DNA from: Eleusine coracana subsp. coracana
Taxonomy: Eukaryota; Streptophyta; Magnoliopsida; Poales; Poaceae
Reading direction: 5' to 3'
Assembly: GCA_032690845.1 (NCBI GenBank)
Contig: CM064433.1
Span: 40,422,658-40,486,657 of the forward strand
Length of the DNA: 64,000 bases
A program made the position numbers and the translations under genes. Positions 10,657 to 23,339 of this stretch are shown here, in pieces; the first letter of the stretch is position 1; every line of letters begins with the position of its first letter. The notes below the pieces were generated by a model. The model had not been told where the DNA came from, made no database searches, and was given only the letters and a program-made list of their open reading frames with translations.

Positions 10657-11847
10657 TTATGCGCCAACCCAAACGCTCAGATGATATTTCTTCAAGTATT
10701 TGCCATTAATTGCTCTTCCAAACTCTTCTCCTCCTATTCCTTGCAAGAAATATGCATTGTCTGGCGCACATTGACTCACTTTGAACGATCCTTCCCACGT
10801 CGGTGACCAGTTTCCAAATCGATTATCCCTAGAGCCGATGGGCATAATTAACTTCCAGACAAGATCTCCTTCTGAAAAACTCTTGGGCACCACCTTTTTA
10901 TTATAAAACTTGGCCACACTGGCTTCATTTTCCTGAATCTTTTCTAGGGCCTTCATCTGATGTTGTACGACATCTTCCAACTCATCATGCATCGCTTGTC
11001 GATACTCATCGGCTGATAACTGATCTTGAAGCTCTACACTTCTTGACCCCAAATTTGTTTCCCATGGTAAAACTGCTTCATGTCCATACACTAACTGATA
11101 GGGTGGTACCTTGATTGAGCCATTACAAGCCATCCTATAGGCCCATAATGATTCAGCCAATGTTGTATGTCACTTGTTTGGTTGTTCATCTATTTTCATT
11201 TTAATCAACTTGATCAAACTCTTGTTGGATGCCTATGCTTGTCCATTAGTCTGAGCATAATAAGGCGATGAATTCAGCAGTTTGATACCCATACTATCGG
11301 CAAAGTTTTAAAACTCCTCCGAAGTGAAGACAGAACCTTGGTCAGTCATAATAGTCTACGGCACACCAAACCTATATATAATATGTTCCTTCACAAAGTT
11401 GATCACATCGCTAGTTGTAACATTCTTCATAGGAACCACCTCAACCCACTTTGTGAAGTAATCTATAGCCGCCAAAATATATTTATGACCCTTACTAGAT
11501 GCTAGATAAATTTGGCCAATCATATCCATACCCCATCCTCTAAACGGCCACGGCTTAATAATTGGATTCATAGCCGATGCCAGTGCTCTCTGTATCGCTT
11601 CAAACTTGTGGCAATCCTGACTTCCTCTATAATACTTGAAGCAATCTTCTAGCATGGTAGGCCAATAATATCCAGTCCTCTTAAGCAACAATCTCATCTT
11701 ATGGGCAGATTGATGTGTACCACATATCCCTTCGTGTACTTCGCACATAATGACTTTGGCTTCTTGTTGATTTAAACACCTTAGCAATACACCATCAATT
11801 GTTCGATAAAAAAGCTTGTCTTCTAATAGAACATACCTCAATGCCAT
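10657..11847 (-). pseudogene. Integrase of the Tat-like element, catalytic Glu lost
   Basis: 11356-11847 encodes the zinc-binding domain (HEGICGTHQSAHK...DCFKYYRGSQDCHKF, in which the first Cys of the expected C-x2-C appears as Ser) and the first core Asp (WGMDMIGQIYLASSKGHKY). A TAG ends it at 11356-11358. The second Asp follows (TIMTDQGSVFTSEEF). The codon expected to be the catalytic Glu in GQ-x-E is TAG (11233-11235). 10657-11160 is the C-terminal domain (MAESLWAYRMACNGS...VYGHEAVLPWE), open for 167 codons. Confidence 0.82.
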
Positions 11848-12048
11848 ATATCAAATCTTCCGAGTTCATTGAGTTGGATCCTTGAGATATTGGACAATCT
11901 TGGATCTTCAATCTTCTTCATTGACATTAGCTATATCAACAATAACTCCACTAGTGTTCAATTGATAACCTGATGCCTTCTGCGCAAGATCATTTGCTTC
12001 CATATTTTGTTCCCTTGGGACATGCTTAAATCTCACTGTCTTGAAGTG

Positions 12049-13512
12049 TTACAGCACCTCCAGACACTGGGCATAAAACATTCTTAATATATCATTTTTG
12101 CATTCAAATTCTCCTGCCAGCTGCCCGAGCACCAGTAACAAATCCCCCACGACCTCAACACAGTCAACCCCAGCTTCCTTCAATATCTGCAACCCCTTAA
12201 GCACAGCGCTATACTCAACTTGATTATTGGTCGATACTTCAACAGCAAACGCAAACTCAAATCTTGCCCCTCGAGGCAATATAACCACGAGCCCGATACC
12301 ATATCCACTCTGGCAAACAGAACCATCAAAAAATAATAACCATGGCACCGGCTCCATCATCGACACTTCAGACCCACGATGCTCAACAACCAAATCAGCC
12401 AAAACTTGACCTTTGACCGCCTTGGCAGATTCATAAGTAAGATCATATTCAGCTAGAGCAAGCATCCACTTACCAATTCTTCCCTTTAAGATAGGAGCCG
12501 ATAGCATATACTTGATGACATCAGCTTTGCAAACCACCACACATTCAGTTTATAACAGATAATGCCTTAAATTTACATATGTGAAGTACAAACATAAACA
12601 CAATCTTTCAATCTTAGTGTACCTGGTTTCGGCATCAATCAATCTTTGGCTTAAGTAAAATACAACCTTTTCTTTACCATCTTGTTCTTGAATTAAAGTT
12701 GATCCAATTGACTTCTTGTCAGCCATAAGATAAAGCCTGAAAGGCAATCTTTCTCTTGGTGGTACTAATACAGGAGGCGAAACCAAATATTTTTTGGTAT
12801 CATCCAAGGCCTTCTAGTGTTCTGGTTCCCATACAAACTGTTGGTTGGCCTTCAGCTTCAACAATGGGGTAAACACATCAAGACTTCCTGATAAATTCGA
12901 AATAAATCTTCTAATGAAATTTACTTTGCCAATCAACAACTATAGTTCTGTCTTGTTAACCGGAGGCTCAATGTCATTGATAGCTTTCATGCTCTTTGGC
13001 CCAATCTCAATCCCTCTTTCATACACAATGAAACCTAAAAACTAACCAGCCAATACGCCGAAAGCACACTTTTTTGGATTCATCTTTAAACCATACTTCC
13101 TAGTCCTCTTGAGTGCCTCTTGCAAATTGGCTATATGATCATCCATCCTTTTGGATTTGACTACCATGTCATCAATATAAATCTCCACTAACCTGCCAAT
13201 CAGATCATGGAAAATATAATTCATGGCTCTCTGATATGTGGCTCCAGCATTCTTCAATCCAAACGTCATGACGACCCATTCATATAATCCAAGAGACCTA
13301 GGACACCTGAAAGCAGTCTTCGGTATATCTTCTTTTGCCATAAAAATCTGATTATAACCAGCATTACCATCCATAAAGCTAACAATCTTATGCCCTGCTG
13401 CTGCATATACCAAAAGATCTGCTACCGGCATTGGGTAATCGTCTTTTGGTGTAGCCCTGTTCAATGGTCTAAAGTCAATGCAAACTCTCAACTTCCCGCA
13501 CTTCTTGAACAC
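12049..13512 (-). pseudogene. Reverse transcriptase and two RNase H domains of the Tat-like element
   Basis: 13042-13512 is the RT palm with LRVCIDFRPLNRATPKDDYPMP and the catalytic EIYIDDMVVKS intact. 12550-12807 is the classical gypsy RNase H (YLMADKKSIGSTLIQEQDG), with A-D where C-D is usual. 12049-12540 is a second, archaeal-type RNase H beginning LLFFDGSVCQSGYGIG and continuing TNNQVEYSAVLKGLQ, with the expected Asp and Glu. Stops separate the blocks, and RT motifs before 13512 (PW and neighbouring regions to about 13900) survive only in fragments. Catalytic motifs persist, but a continuous polyprotein does not. Confidence 0.85.
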
Positions 13513-13952
13513 GGGTACGATATTTGAAACCTACTCTGGATATCGGCAAGGCCCAATAAACTTAGCATCATAGAATTTGGTAATCTCAGCCTTGACATCA
13601 TCATAAATATTTGAATCAATCCTCCTTAGTGACTGCTTATAAGGTCGATATCCAAGTTTGATGGGTAGCTGATGCTTGATGATGGATCGGCTCAGGTCAG
13701 GCATCTCAGAATAATCCCAAGAAAAACAATCCCGATATTCTTTTAATAATTTTATTAATTCAACATTAAAATCCTCATCTAACTTTTTACTAATGAATGT
13801 CGGCCTTGGCTTGTCGCGATCTCCTATATTAAATTCTTATAGCTCATCGGCCGACATGAATCCTTTTCCCAACTTTCCGTCTTCTGCAAATTCCATTGGG
13901 GAGCCTGTCAGAGAAACAATTTTGAATTTGATTGATCCACTACTTCAAGACC

Positions 13953-14202
13953 CTAGGTAGTAATCTTGATGTAGTCTCCATCCCAAACCTTGCCAGACAG
14001 ACACTCCGTATCATCTACGTGCCATGGAATTAAATCGGCCAATGCGACATTGACGGTTTCATCGGCCGAGATCACCTTTACCTGATCACCAATCCATTGG
14101 GTTAGAGACTGGTGCATTGTTGATGGAACACAATAGTTTGCATGTATCCAATCACGTCCCAACAGAAGACTATAGGTTCCCTTTCCATCAATAACGAAGA
14201 AA
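13953..14202 (-). pseudogene. Protease region of the Tat-like element, C-terminal part
   Basis: Continues the protease across the solo LTR: VTFFVIDGKGTYSLLLGRDWIHANYCVPSTMHQ, in which LLGRDWIHANYCVPSTMHQ is a strongly conserved block of Tat-type elements. The frame stops at 13953. The upstream codons now read out of LTR sequence (MSRRHPMIDPS...), which is not retrotransposon protein. Confidence 0.75.
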
Positions 14203-14207
14203 GTGAC

Positions 14208-17200
14208 TGTGACATCCCCGCCCCATGAATGAGGGGGAATAGTGGAAGGATCGATCATCGGGTGGCGCCTTGACAAAGCAAGAGTTCAAAAGTATGTAAA
14301 CAAGTTTCAAATTTGGTAACGTAAATAGCGGAAGCAATATATCTCACGTTAGAATGCTATCATGAAACACATCAAGCCCGTAGGGACGGTGACTTGAATC
14401 GATTTACATCCTGTAGGAGAAACCCAAGCACACGACGCATGCACACTCATGAGGAGTCACGTACGGCCACCTTTCACAACACACCATAGAGACGGTCCGG
14501 GGCAACCTCTCCCGAGTACACGTCACCCCATGCGATGCCCACGTCGGAGCCATCCATGGGTAGCCCGTGCACTCTCTCTTCCAACATATACCCAAATTCC
14601 ACCATAACCCGCTTCATCACTAAAAGAGAGGTTGGGTTGCCATGCAACAATATGATAATCAGGTTACGTCGGTTTCCTAGTTCCCAAACAAAGGTATGTA
14701 CTTGGTACCGTTCAAACTTGTTCACGGGTCCACACTCGAAGGGGGTTCTTAATCGACACAAATGGGGCTATGGCAAACAAGGTCCAACCTTGTCACCTTA
14801 ACCTACACATGCACTTCCCTGTTTGGTCTCAAATTAATCCATCATTGTCATGTGAGAGTACAAGTGATAAATCCCTGAACCATCCTATATCGAGTAGTCT
14901 CCATACCACTCGATTTCCCACCGATGACTCCATATTAAGCATAGCAAATTCTAACAAATGGCTGAACAAGTATACTCATACCCATAGGATTTGTCTTTCT
15001 TACATGCAACTAGGGTTTCAATCATTTCTTACACATAATTCACAATACATGACACGCACACCTGTGATACAAAATAAATTTTTTAAAACATAGGAGTGCA
15101 CCGGGGCTTGCCTTGGTTCAGATTATAGTTAGCACTCTCAGGAAAATTAACCTCAGCTCCGGGCTCCTCCGGAACTATCTCCACCTCCACATTGGCTTCG
15201 TTGAGTCCTATGAATGAAATGCAATGCAAATAAGGATAAGAAGGATTCATGGCACTTCCTCAACAAATGCATGTTATGACATGATGTATGTATAAAGTAC
15301 AAGGGTGGGCATTAGAGAAAGACATGGGTGATTTCTTATTTGCTTTCTTTTAGTATCGCAAAATGCGAACGGTGTAGTAGTGATGATGATTGCAAATGGT
15401 GAATCATGTCTAACCAACTAGGTGAGCATACATGATTATCAGAGGTAAAGTAATGTGAATAAAACCCTAAATTAACAGAGAGTAAAGTATGCATGTGATT
15501 GTAATTCAAACCTACATGCTCAAGTTAATTATAATCACAAATGTGCCATTACTAGGAATGAAATAAAATTACTATGATTACATACGGTTCTGTGAGAAAT
15601 ATGCCAGTGAGAAAAGTATATGTGGTGCAGGACATTATTCAAGATTTTTGTGGCAAAGCTCATAGCAAGATCATGCACCAATATTTCTTATTAATTAAAA
15701 TGGTGAAAATGCTAAAATATTCATTATAGATAAAATACTTCAAATGTAAATACGTTATTTGATGCGATACTTTTAAATGATGTAATAAACATGCAGGCAA
15801 AATGGTATAATTAAGTCATGCACTGAAAATTAATTATGATTTTATTTCGATTTTTACCCATTAAATACATGCATAAATAAATATATGTTTTTAGTGTCTC
15901 TCAGTATTTTATGAAAATACTATACAGCTCAGGGAGTCCAAAAAGTATTTTTATGCATTTTCTACCAAGTAGTTATTTCTATGTTGATTTTTAAATCTTT
16001 AATTATTTACTTGGCTATAATTTTAATGAAAATCAATTTTTCCCTGGCCTTGGGCCCCTTTCTCCCTCGGCCTAGCAGGCTGGCCGGCGTGGGGGGGGGG
16101 GGGGGGGGGGCTCCCTGGGCCTAAACTGCGGCCTAGGTGGATCGCTGGATTGGCTCAGCCGAATGCTGGCCAAGCCACAGCCATGGCGTCCGCGCGCGCG
16201 CGCGTGCTGGATGCGGCGGCGGCGCGTCGACGGCGGGTGAGGCAAGCCTCATGAGGCTGCTGGAATCCACGATAGACTCCATGGTGCCCGGGCAGAGGTG
16301 CAGCTCGAGAAGGTTTGCGGGGAGGCTCACCGCGGCGAGGAAGACACAGGGTGGACCACGGCAGCGCACGTCGATGGCGACGAGCTGAGTTCCCGTTGAT
16401 TACCTGCAAACACCGGGGCCGATCGAGGTTTGGTAGATGCGCAGTGATGGGGATGAATTCCAGATGCAAGGAATCGAAGAATACCTCACCGTGGAGGTAG
16501 AACGGGACGGTGGAACAGTGATCGATGATTAAGAGGGATGGGGCTGATTAGCTTGGCCCGGTGCGAGAGAGGCGGCGAGCTCGCGCAGGCCAGGGAAGAA
16601 GGAGTAGGCGAAGCTCCAGCGGGGCTTGGCGGAGGCGGAAGGCGGCCGGAGCGGCAGGGCGACGCGAGCACGAGCTCTCTGCTCCAATGGTGGCTTGCGA
16701 ACGCAATAGAGGAGGAGAGCGAGTGAGTGCGGATGGGAGAGGATAAGGGCATCCGAGGGGGATATTCGGACCAAGATGCCGATCAGGAGAGACTCGGCCG
16801 GTCGGCGACGACCACGCGGTGACTGGTGGCTTGGCGGGCTGGGCGGTGAACAGGGCAGGGAGGAGTGTGTCGCTGATGAGTGGGACCCACTAGGATTCAA
16901 AAGCTCCAGAAACAAAGACATCAAGGGTTTTGATGCCACAATTTCGAGCTCCAAGTGAATGTTTGGAACAAAACCAGTGGCACCATCTTGGAGACCAAAG
17001 TGTAGAGAAAATGATTGAAGACATGCAGAACATGCATGTTTAGATCTAAGAGATATTCGAATTTTAAAAGGACTAGTGAATTAAGAAAACTTGAGAGGAA
17101 TTTGCAAGTCTGGATAAGGTGAAAACTTGGCTAGTTTGAAAATCAAATTGAGGCACCAAACAGTGTCAAAAGTAAATGCGGCTTAGCAGACTTGGAGAGC

Positions 17201-17907
17201 AATAGTTGTAGAACAACACCATGGATGATTTAGTTCATGAAATGTCATGGTCTGAGAGATACACAATTTTAAAAAGGGTTAAATGACCACGAAAAGTGAA
17301 ATTGCTTAACATTTAAGCAGTTTGCAATTTCAATTTGGGGCATCAAATGAGTTCAAATTCTGAATATTGTCCCACATCTATAAAGAGAAATGTTTGTAGT
17401 GACTGAGCATTGAGGATTTAGTTTTGGAAGTGCAATTATGAAGTAATTATATAATTTCAAAGTTGCCTAGTTGCTAAGGCTAGATTCTTCTCAGAAATTG
17501 GATATTTACTCAAAATTCCAAAAGTGATTTCTTCCTATATTATTAAATCAAGCCAGAATTATATGTTATTCCTAAAGATTGGATCTTACTTAAGAGTATG
17601 ATCTGGTCCACTAGTTTCTTCGAAAATTTGAAATCTGAAATTTTAAATTAACCCTATTTCTGGACATTGTTTGATTTATTTGGCCTACTTCCCAAAGCGA
17701 TAAAATCACCAAAAATGCTTTAAAATCATGGATCAAGATTATGAAATTTAATTGGGTCACTTACATGTGTAAATTGGCAGCTCTAGTTCAAGTTAGATTT
17801 GATCCAAATTCATATAAATTTGAAATTTAAGTTTTTAGTTTGTTATATCTTTTTGATTTATCTCCCTTAACTTCCTAGTATGCTAAAGTGACACCTGGGG
17901 TGTCACA
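14208..17907 (-). mobile_element. Solo LTR (3700 bp) of a Tekay-like gypsy family inside the Tat-like protease gene
   Basis: Plus-strand ends are TGTGACATCCCC and GGGGTGTCACA, flanked by exact duplications GTGAC at 14203-14207 and 17908-17912. No internal retrotransposon sequence lies between, so this is one LTR left by recombination between two. It shares with the LTRs at 28982, 41591, 48827 and 51675 the block GCACCGGGGCTTGCC (15098) and the GATTCATGGCACTTCCTCAA block (about 15243). It contains a 20-base G run (16091-16110) and a GC-rich segment to about 16900. Long frames there (16133-16954) look compositional. Confidence 0.92.
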
Positions 17908-17912
17908 GTGAC

Positions 17913-18584
17913 CAGCAAAGTTTTGCTGCTGATTGTGAGCTCCACGTTTAAAACTTCCTGGGCTGCTGCAGTACGGCCACCATAATCCCTTAGAATCATA
18001 TTTATGTCGACCAAATCATCTTCTGTCTTCCCCAATTTCCTGACAGTAGTGATCGGTATTACATTCACTGCAGCATCTCTATCGACCATCATCTTTCCCA
18101 TCGGCATCTTATTGATGAATCCCCTAAGGTATAAAGCTTTTAAATGCCCATGCTCAGATTCATTTGGCCTATCAAACACTGCTTGTTGTACATCAAATAT
18201 CAGTTGTGCTGAACTTACTTCATCAACAATCACTTCTTCTTCTAAGGCCATGAACTCCTGCGGCAACATCACCACCATACTCACTGCAGCACTTGGCGCC
18301 TGTTCTTGTGATTTTACCTTCGGTCTCCAGACTTTCTTAGGTGGTTGATCATCTTCTTTATCATAATAATATTTACCAGTCCTTATTTGTCTGCACTGCA
18401 TCCTCTGCACCCTACGTTTTTGACTCCTAGAAAAAATGCTAGATGGACACCATTGATCAATTTGTTCTTGCTCCTGCATTTCTTCATCGACTTCTTTGTC
18501 AAACTTGGCATCTTCACCTGCCTTCTTTGCTCCCAATCGATCAAACGTAGAGACCCTGTGATGTCGATCGGCTGAACCCACCAT
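17913..18584 (-). pseudogene. Protease region of the Tat-like element, N-terminal part
   Basis: A 233-codon frame ending in the solo LTR. It contains a linker, then an aspartic-protease-like segment with KMMVDRDAAVNVIP (about 18050-18090). The expected active site in this lineage is closer to VDGGAAVN, so the loop appears mutated at two glycines. The frame reaches NVELTISSKTLL and is then broken by the LTR at 17907; the gene resumes at 14202 as TFFVIDGKG. Confidence 0.75.
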
Positions 18585-18587
18585 CGA

Positions 18588-20561
18588 CTATTTAGAGTCG
18601 CTTGCACGGTATTGGTACCGATGACCTTCTGTAACTCCTCTATACATCTGATTTTCACATCTACTGCACCCTGGACAGTTGTCGATTAATGGAAATTTTA
18701 TGTTGTTATCCCAGCAGTATTGAAAGAAAAGGCATTCCCAATGTGGGTCAAATTGTGGTTTCTTTACTTCTCTATTCCTTTTCTTGTGATATCGCTTAAT
18801 AAAGGCTTCCACATTGTCGATACCAGCCATGTTGATATTTGTAGGAAAAGGATGTCCATCGATCTTCATAGCGCCTTTAGTAAATTTGATCTTGCCCCCT
18901 CCTCAATCGCCATCTGAATTTGCCTTCGGAAGACTTTGCAATCATTAGTATTATGTGACGGCGAGTTATGCCACTTACAATAGCTCCTCTTCTTCAGTTC
19001 TTCGACAGGCGAGATCACATGGTTTCTAGTCCCTTCAGCCATGTTGACTTCTTTAGTTTCTTCATCAGACTCAGATTCATAGTCGTTGTAGTTGACTTGA
19101 ATCGGCCCTGACCTTGCCCCTCGAGTCAGGTTCTCCTGGATCGACACCTTCTGCACTAACTGGGATAGGCTCTCGAATTCGACCGAAGGAAACTTCTCTC
19201 TTAGAGGTGCAACTAGGCCATTGAATGCTATTTCTGATCTAAGTATCTATTAATTGCAGGCTAAAACATTTGTTGCGCACATCTCCGAATCTCTACACAT
19301 AATCATGTATAGACTCCCCAGCCTTCTGCCTCACAACGATCAAGACACATAACCTCAACTCCCTTGTTTCAGCGAAGAAATATTTGTGGAATTTTTGTTC
19401 GACATTGGCCCAAGTAATAATTGAGTTTGGAGGCAACGACGCGGACTAAGAAAAGGCCAATCCAGACAAAGACAACAGAAACAGCCTGATTTTCAATGCT
19501 TCAGTATTGCCAGCTTCTCCATATTGTACTGAAAATCGGCTGATATGCTCAACAGTTGTAGTACTATCTTGTCCCATAAACTTGGTGAATTCTGGTGGCC
19601 TGTATCAACTCGGCATAGGAATCAAATCATAACTTGGAGGATACGAAGGTTAATACATGTACGTCTGTTGCTTCGGCTTTAGTCCAAACTGTTCTCTCAT
19701 TACTTCAGTAATCTTCATAGCCCAGTCATCAGTCAACACATTGACTTTTGGAATAGTCGATGCGGGACCAAATGCTGGTGTCTGTGAGCCACAATTAATG
19801 AATGTATGTTGGCCTCCTAATTCTCCCGATAGAGCAGATGATGATGGCATCCCAAACAGATTTGGCTCAGCATTAGGCGTGGTACTATATGTGACGTTTG
19901 GCTCCGCCGTTTCTTGCCTGTAATGCTGTGGCTGCGTCTATGGAGTAGCCCTTTGCAATATTATCCTGTATGATGTTTTTCCTGCTGTGCCACTATCTGC
20001 ATTCTTCGGAGGCGGAGGAACATCGGAAGACGACGACACTGAACCTGAGACAGGATGTGTCGTGCACGTACTATGTTGCTGTGAATTAGATGCTTCACTT
20101 GTAGGCCGAGAAATGTTCTTAGGTACGCGGAAATACACCGGCCCACGAGCTGATTCTTCATATATGCAACCTTCCACAGTCTGAATGATCAAGGACCTTA
20201 ATGTATTAACCAATACCGGTGACTGGTTAATTAATGCATGGTGTATAGCCGTATGAATCATACTATTCAGAGTTGCCTCATCAATAACCTCCATTGACTT
20301 GGCTAGTGACTCTTCTGTTCCATCTTCAATCAAAGCGGCAACCGGTAACTTTCCCTTTTGTACGATCTTGCCGTTCCGAGTCTTGCTGAAGGTTCCCAAC
20401 ATAAGGTTTTCATACTCAGCCATTCTCTGATTAATTTGTGCCTTTGCCTCATCGCTCAGATCATCTTTATTCATCGGCAGCATGTCCTCCACCTTTAGAT
20501 CAGAACCAACATCATATTTAGGAGGGGGAGTATCGTCTTTCAGCTTTCCGAGTTCAGACAT
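18588..20561 (-). pseudogene. gag: gag of the Tat-like element, broken
   Basis: Starts at the ATG at 20561 (MSELGKLKDD) and is open to 19938 (208 codons). The gag core follows in pieces (about 19240-19640), with PPEFTKFMGQD and WANVEQKFHKYFFAETRELR interrupted by stops. A frame at 18866-19156 carries the zinc-binding motif CKWHNSPSHNTNDC, the C-x2-H-x4-H-x4-C pattern found in Tat-type gag. At 18588-18869 there is a second Cys-rich patch (CPGCSRCEN). Because the stops are scattered, no functional capsid could be made. Confidence 0.8.
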
Positions 20562-20607
20562 GATGAAAGCTTGAAGTCCTTGGTCCCACCGGCCGTGCCA
20601 AAAAGCG

Positions 20608-21952
20608 TGTTGACGTGAAAATCACCACGTGTGACCTCGGGGATCTGCTTAGCTCCAGTCCAGGCTCAATACAAGAAACCGGGGTGTGCCAGTTGATTTT
20701 CCTTGCAAGTCAACAAAGAAATGGACAATCAAATTCCACGAGTCACCGGCCTAGGACAGGCCGATGAAGAAAACCGATAATCATTGTTTGTGAAACCAAC
20801 CGATGCTATTATAAGAATAAAATTAACAGAATATAAACTAATCGATGGATTATATCGGCTCATCGACAAATTCAATATATGAAATACCATGCGTTATTAA
20901 AGCCAATGGGAAAAAAAATAAACCAACAGAGCAGAGTCGATGAGATAGTAATAAACACGCTTAGACTCGCTCAATTGATACTGCTGCGTTGATAGAACAA
21001 CGTCGATAGACCTACAGTGACCTACTAGACTCCTTCTGTCGATAGCACTAAGTTGATAGATCTGGTAGCTGGTATTGCAAATATGCCTTAATTCGTAGAT
21101 CTGTCTTATTTTATAAAAAGGGGGGCAATCGACTCTCGAGACATATAGAAATTATCCAGCAAAGAACTTGGAGTCGATTGAACCGTGATAACCTATCGGC
21201 CAAACATCCCGATAGAACTCTATCGACTCTTCCTATAAACAGATTGAATCTAGTCCTATCAACTCAGTAAGAGATCAAAGTCGATGCAGGCTTACTGATT
21301 TGAACAGATCGAACCTAAACGAGGCAGTGTTCAAACACGGTAAAAAGAGCTAGATTTAAGCTATTTATAGATAAGAATGAATAAAGTGACTCGAATAATA
21401 GATCTAAACTATACTCATAAAACCTCCTAAAAACTACAATAGATCGGATTCAACCAAGATAGTATTGCAATCAAAAGTCGATAAAATAAGCATAGAGAAG
21501 ATCTAAGTACTGGATAATTAGCAAATCTAAAAAATAACAACTAGAATATCAAATCAATGAGAAAGTACTAGTTGATGTTGATAGAATTATCGAAGTCGAC
21601 TAATCCAAGTCTCTCGTCGAGATCGAAGCCGATGCAGCCCGTGCAAGACGAAGATTTCGTCGAGTACGAAAGGTTGGCGATGTGCCGAATTGTATTGAAT
21701 GAAAGTGTTGTTTTTCTAGTACAGATCCTATTACATAATTATAACCCCGCGCAAGGGGTTCTGACCTAATTCAGTCAGGACTCTTAAACCAACTCGATTT
21801 ATTTCTAAATAAATTCTAAAATAATATAGAAAAAGATAGAATAACCCCATCAGGCTCACTTAATTCCTTTCGGCCATTGAGCTTCGCTGATTTTAGCCGA
21901 TTCTGTCTTCATGCCGCTGATTATCAGGACCGGGAAAATTTTGGTGCCAACA
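20608..21952 (-). repeat. 5' LTR of the Tat-like element (1345 bp)
   Basis: Limits are TGTTGACGTG and GGTGCCAACA on the plus strand. The minus-strand TATA-like CTATAAATAG is kept at 21361-21370, while the opposite-facing one at about 21235 is degraded to CTATAAACAG. The gag ATG (20561) lies only 46 bp inside the element; the primer site in that short leader (minus strand TTTTTGGCACGGCC) could not be assigned to a tRNA. Confidence 0.9.
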
Positions 21953-22029
21953 GTTATAAAGCATTTTTGTAGTTTTGTGGCAATGCCACAATTGTACTCA
22001 TAGACTGGGAGCCTTGTAGCCCGTAGCAG

Positions 22030-22359
22030 GAGTATTATGTTGCTTGCCGGTACGGTGTCATGAACTTGACACCTATTGTGGATGGATGTCTATATGTATC
22101 ATTGTAAGAGTATCTTAGTCATTTCGTTGAACCTGTTGTTGTTGTTGTTGAATTATTCGCTTCTGCACTTTCATCAAACTCTAGTTTGTAACTTAAACTT
22201 GAATTTATGTGAAACTCCATACTCTACCTACACTCTTGTTGTAAACTATATCATTCTTATCATGTGTTGTATTATTGGGCGCCATAGCGCGTGTCGTCAC
22301 CCGAGAAGGATCCAACCGATGGAATTGTCTCTGTGGCATGCAGAACGGTTCTGTCATAG
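22030..22359 (+). repeat. Diverged 3' end of a Tekay-like LTR
   Basis: Shares an ordered series of blocks with 55250-55574: TTGCTTGCCGGTACGGTG, then CTTCTGC, then GTATTATTGGGCGCCA, then CGTGTCGTCACCCGAGAAGGATC, ending TCTGTCA where the intact LTR ends TCTGTGACA. It contains a short GTT-type repeat (22137-22152). Too diverged to be part of the neighbouring elements; an old fragment. Confidence 0.65.
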
Positions 22360-22567
22360 TTTCTCAAAAATACCATGGTATTGAAAACATTGAGATGTTT
22401 GGGTGCAACAAACATGGTATGAGTCACTACATTTTCCTTCACCATAGTGTTTTAATTGTAGTGATTTATTCATGCATGCTTTATAGTGGAATGATGCTAA
22501 AATTGTTTCGTATTAGAAATGAGTTGTCACTTCTTTTGGAAATTGGAGATCAAATATTGTTCAAGCC

Positions 22568-23336
22568 ATATCATTGCTTGTGGATGTGAAAGCAAGACTG
22601 GTTGACTTGAGAGACAGTGGATGGGAGGAACTATTTTCTAAAGTTACAACATTTTGTTAAGCAAACCAAATTGAGATACCATCTATGAATCCTCCGAGAC
22701 CAAGATGGGGCCGCTCAAGGCAAGAAAAAGGGATTATGGTCACTACTGAAGAGCATCATTATCATGTTTACACCTTCTATGCTGTTGTAGATGCTATAAA
22801 CATGGAGATGAATCATCACTTTAATGAAGTTTCTTCTGAGTTATTTGTGTGGATTTCTTGTCATGATCCAAGGGATCATTTGGGTAAGTTCAATGTGGAC
22901 AAACTTGTTAAGCTAGCAGGGATCTATGATGCTGATTTCTCTGCTAATGATCTTTGAAATATAAAGGATCAACTTCACACCTTCATTCGTCATGTTAGAA
23001 GAGTTAATGATTTTACTAGCTGTCATGATTTGGAAAGATTATCAGTGAAGATGGTTGAAACTGAAAGACATTTGATGTTTCCGTTGGTCTATCGTATAAT
23101 CTAGCTAGTGCTACTCCTTATAGTAACAACGATGCCTGTGGAAAGAGCCTTTTCAGCTATGAAAACTATCAAGACTGCTCTATGCAGCAAGATGGATGTT
23201 GAATGGCTAAATTACTTAATGATATGCTACACCGAGAAGGAGATATTTAAAAGTCTTGATACTGATGGAATCATGAAGCACTTTCAAGCCATGAAACATC
23301 AGAGGTTTGATCTTCCCCGACCATCGTGCCGTGCTT
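22568..23336 (+). pseudogene. hAT-family transposase-like (TTF-zinc-finger type) C-terminal region, broken
   Basis: Reading from ATA at 22568: ISLLVDVKARLVDLRDSGWEELFSKV, TAA near 22658, then in the same frame NPPRPRWGRSRQEKG and KFNVDKLVKLAGIYDADFSANDL to TGA (22955). Beyond it come QLHTFIRHVRRVNDF and VETERHLMFPLVYRII with another stop, then 23138-23336 VERAFSAMKTIKTALCSKM, the hAT C-terminal dimerisation signature. This matches the plant TTF-type/hAT protein family in block order. At least three stops or frame breaks make it a pseudogene. A TCCTGGCTTCGCCACT block at about 23460-23476 resembles the 3' terminus of such elements. Confidence 0.75.
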
Positions 23337-23339
23337 AAT

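Larger units (their letters stand above)
8272..21952 (-). mobile_element. Complete, decayed Tat-lineage Ty3/gypsy retrotransposon (13.7 kb including a nested solo LTR)
   Basis: Two LTRs (8272-9591 and 20608-21952) are both bounded by TG...CA and flanked by an exact 5-bp duplication, GTTAT at 8267-8271 and 21953-21957. Coding order on the minus strand is gag, protease, RT, RNase H, a second RNase H of archaeal type, integrase. The dual RNase H is a hallmark of plant Tat elements. The protease gene is interrupted by the solo LTR 14208-17907. Reading frames carry many stops, several at positions where CAG or GAG is expected, as after deamination of methylated cytosines. Without the solo LTR the element is about 10 kb. 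Confidence 0.93.

Noticed and set aside
16133..16954. Multiple frames on both strands near 16.1-17.0 kb
   Set aside because: They lie inside a solo LTR with proven ends; Pro/Arg/Ala-rich composition artefacts.
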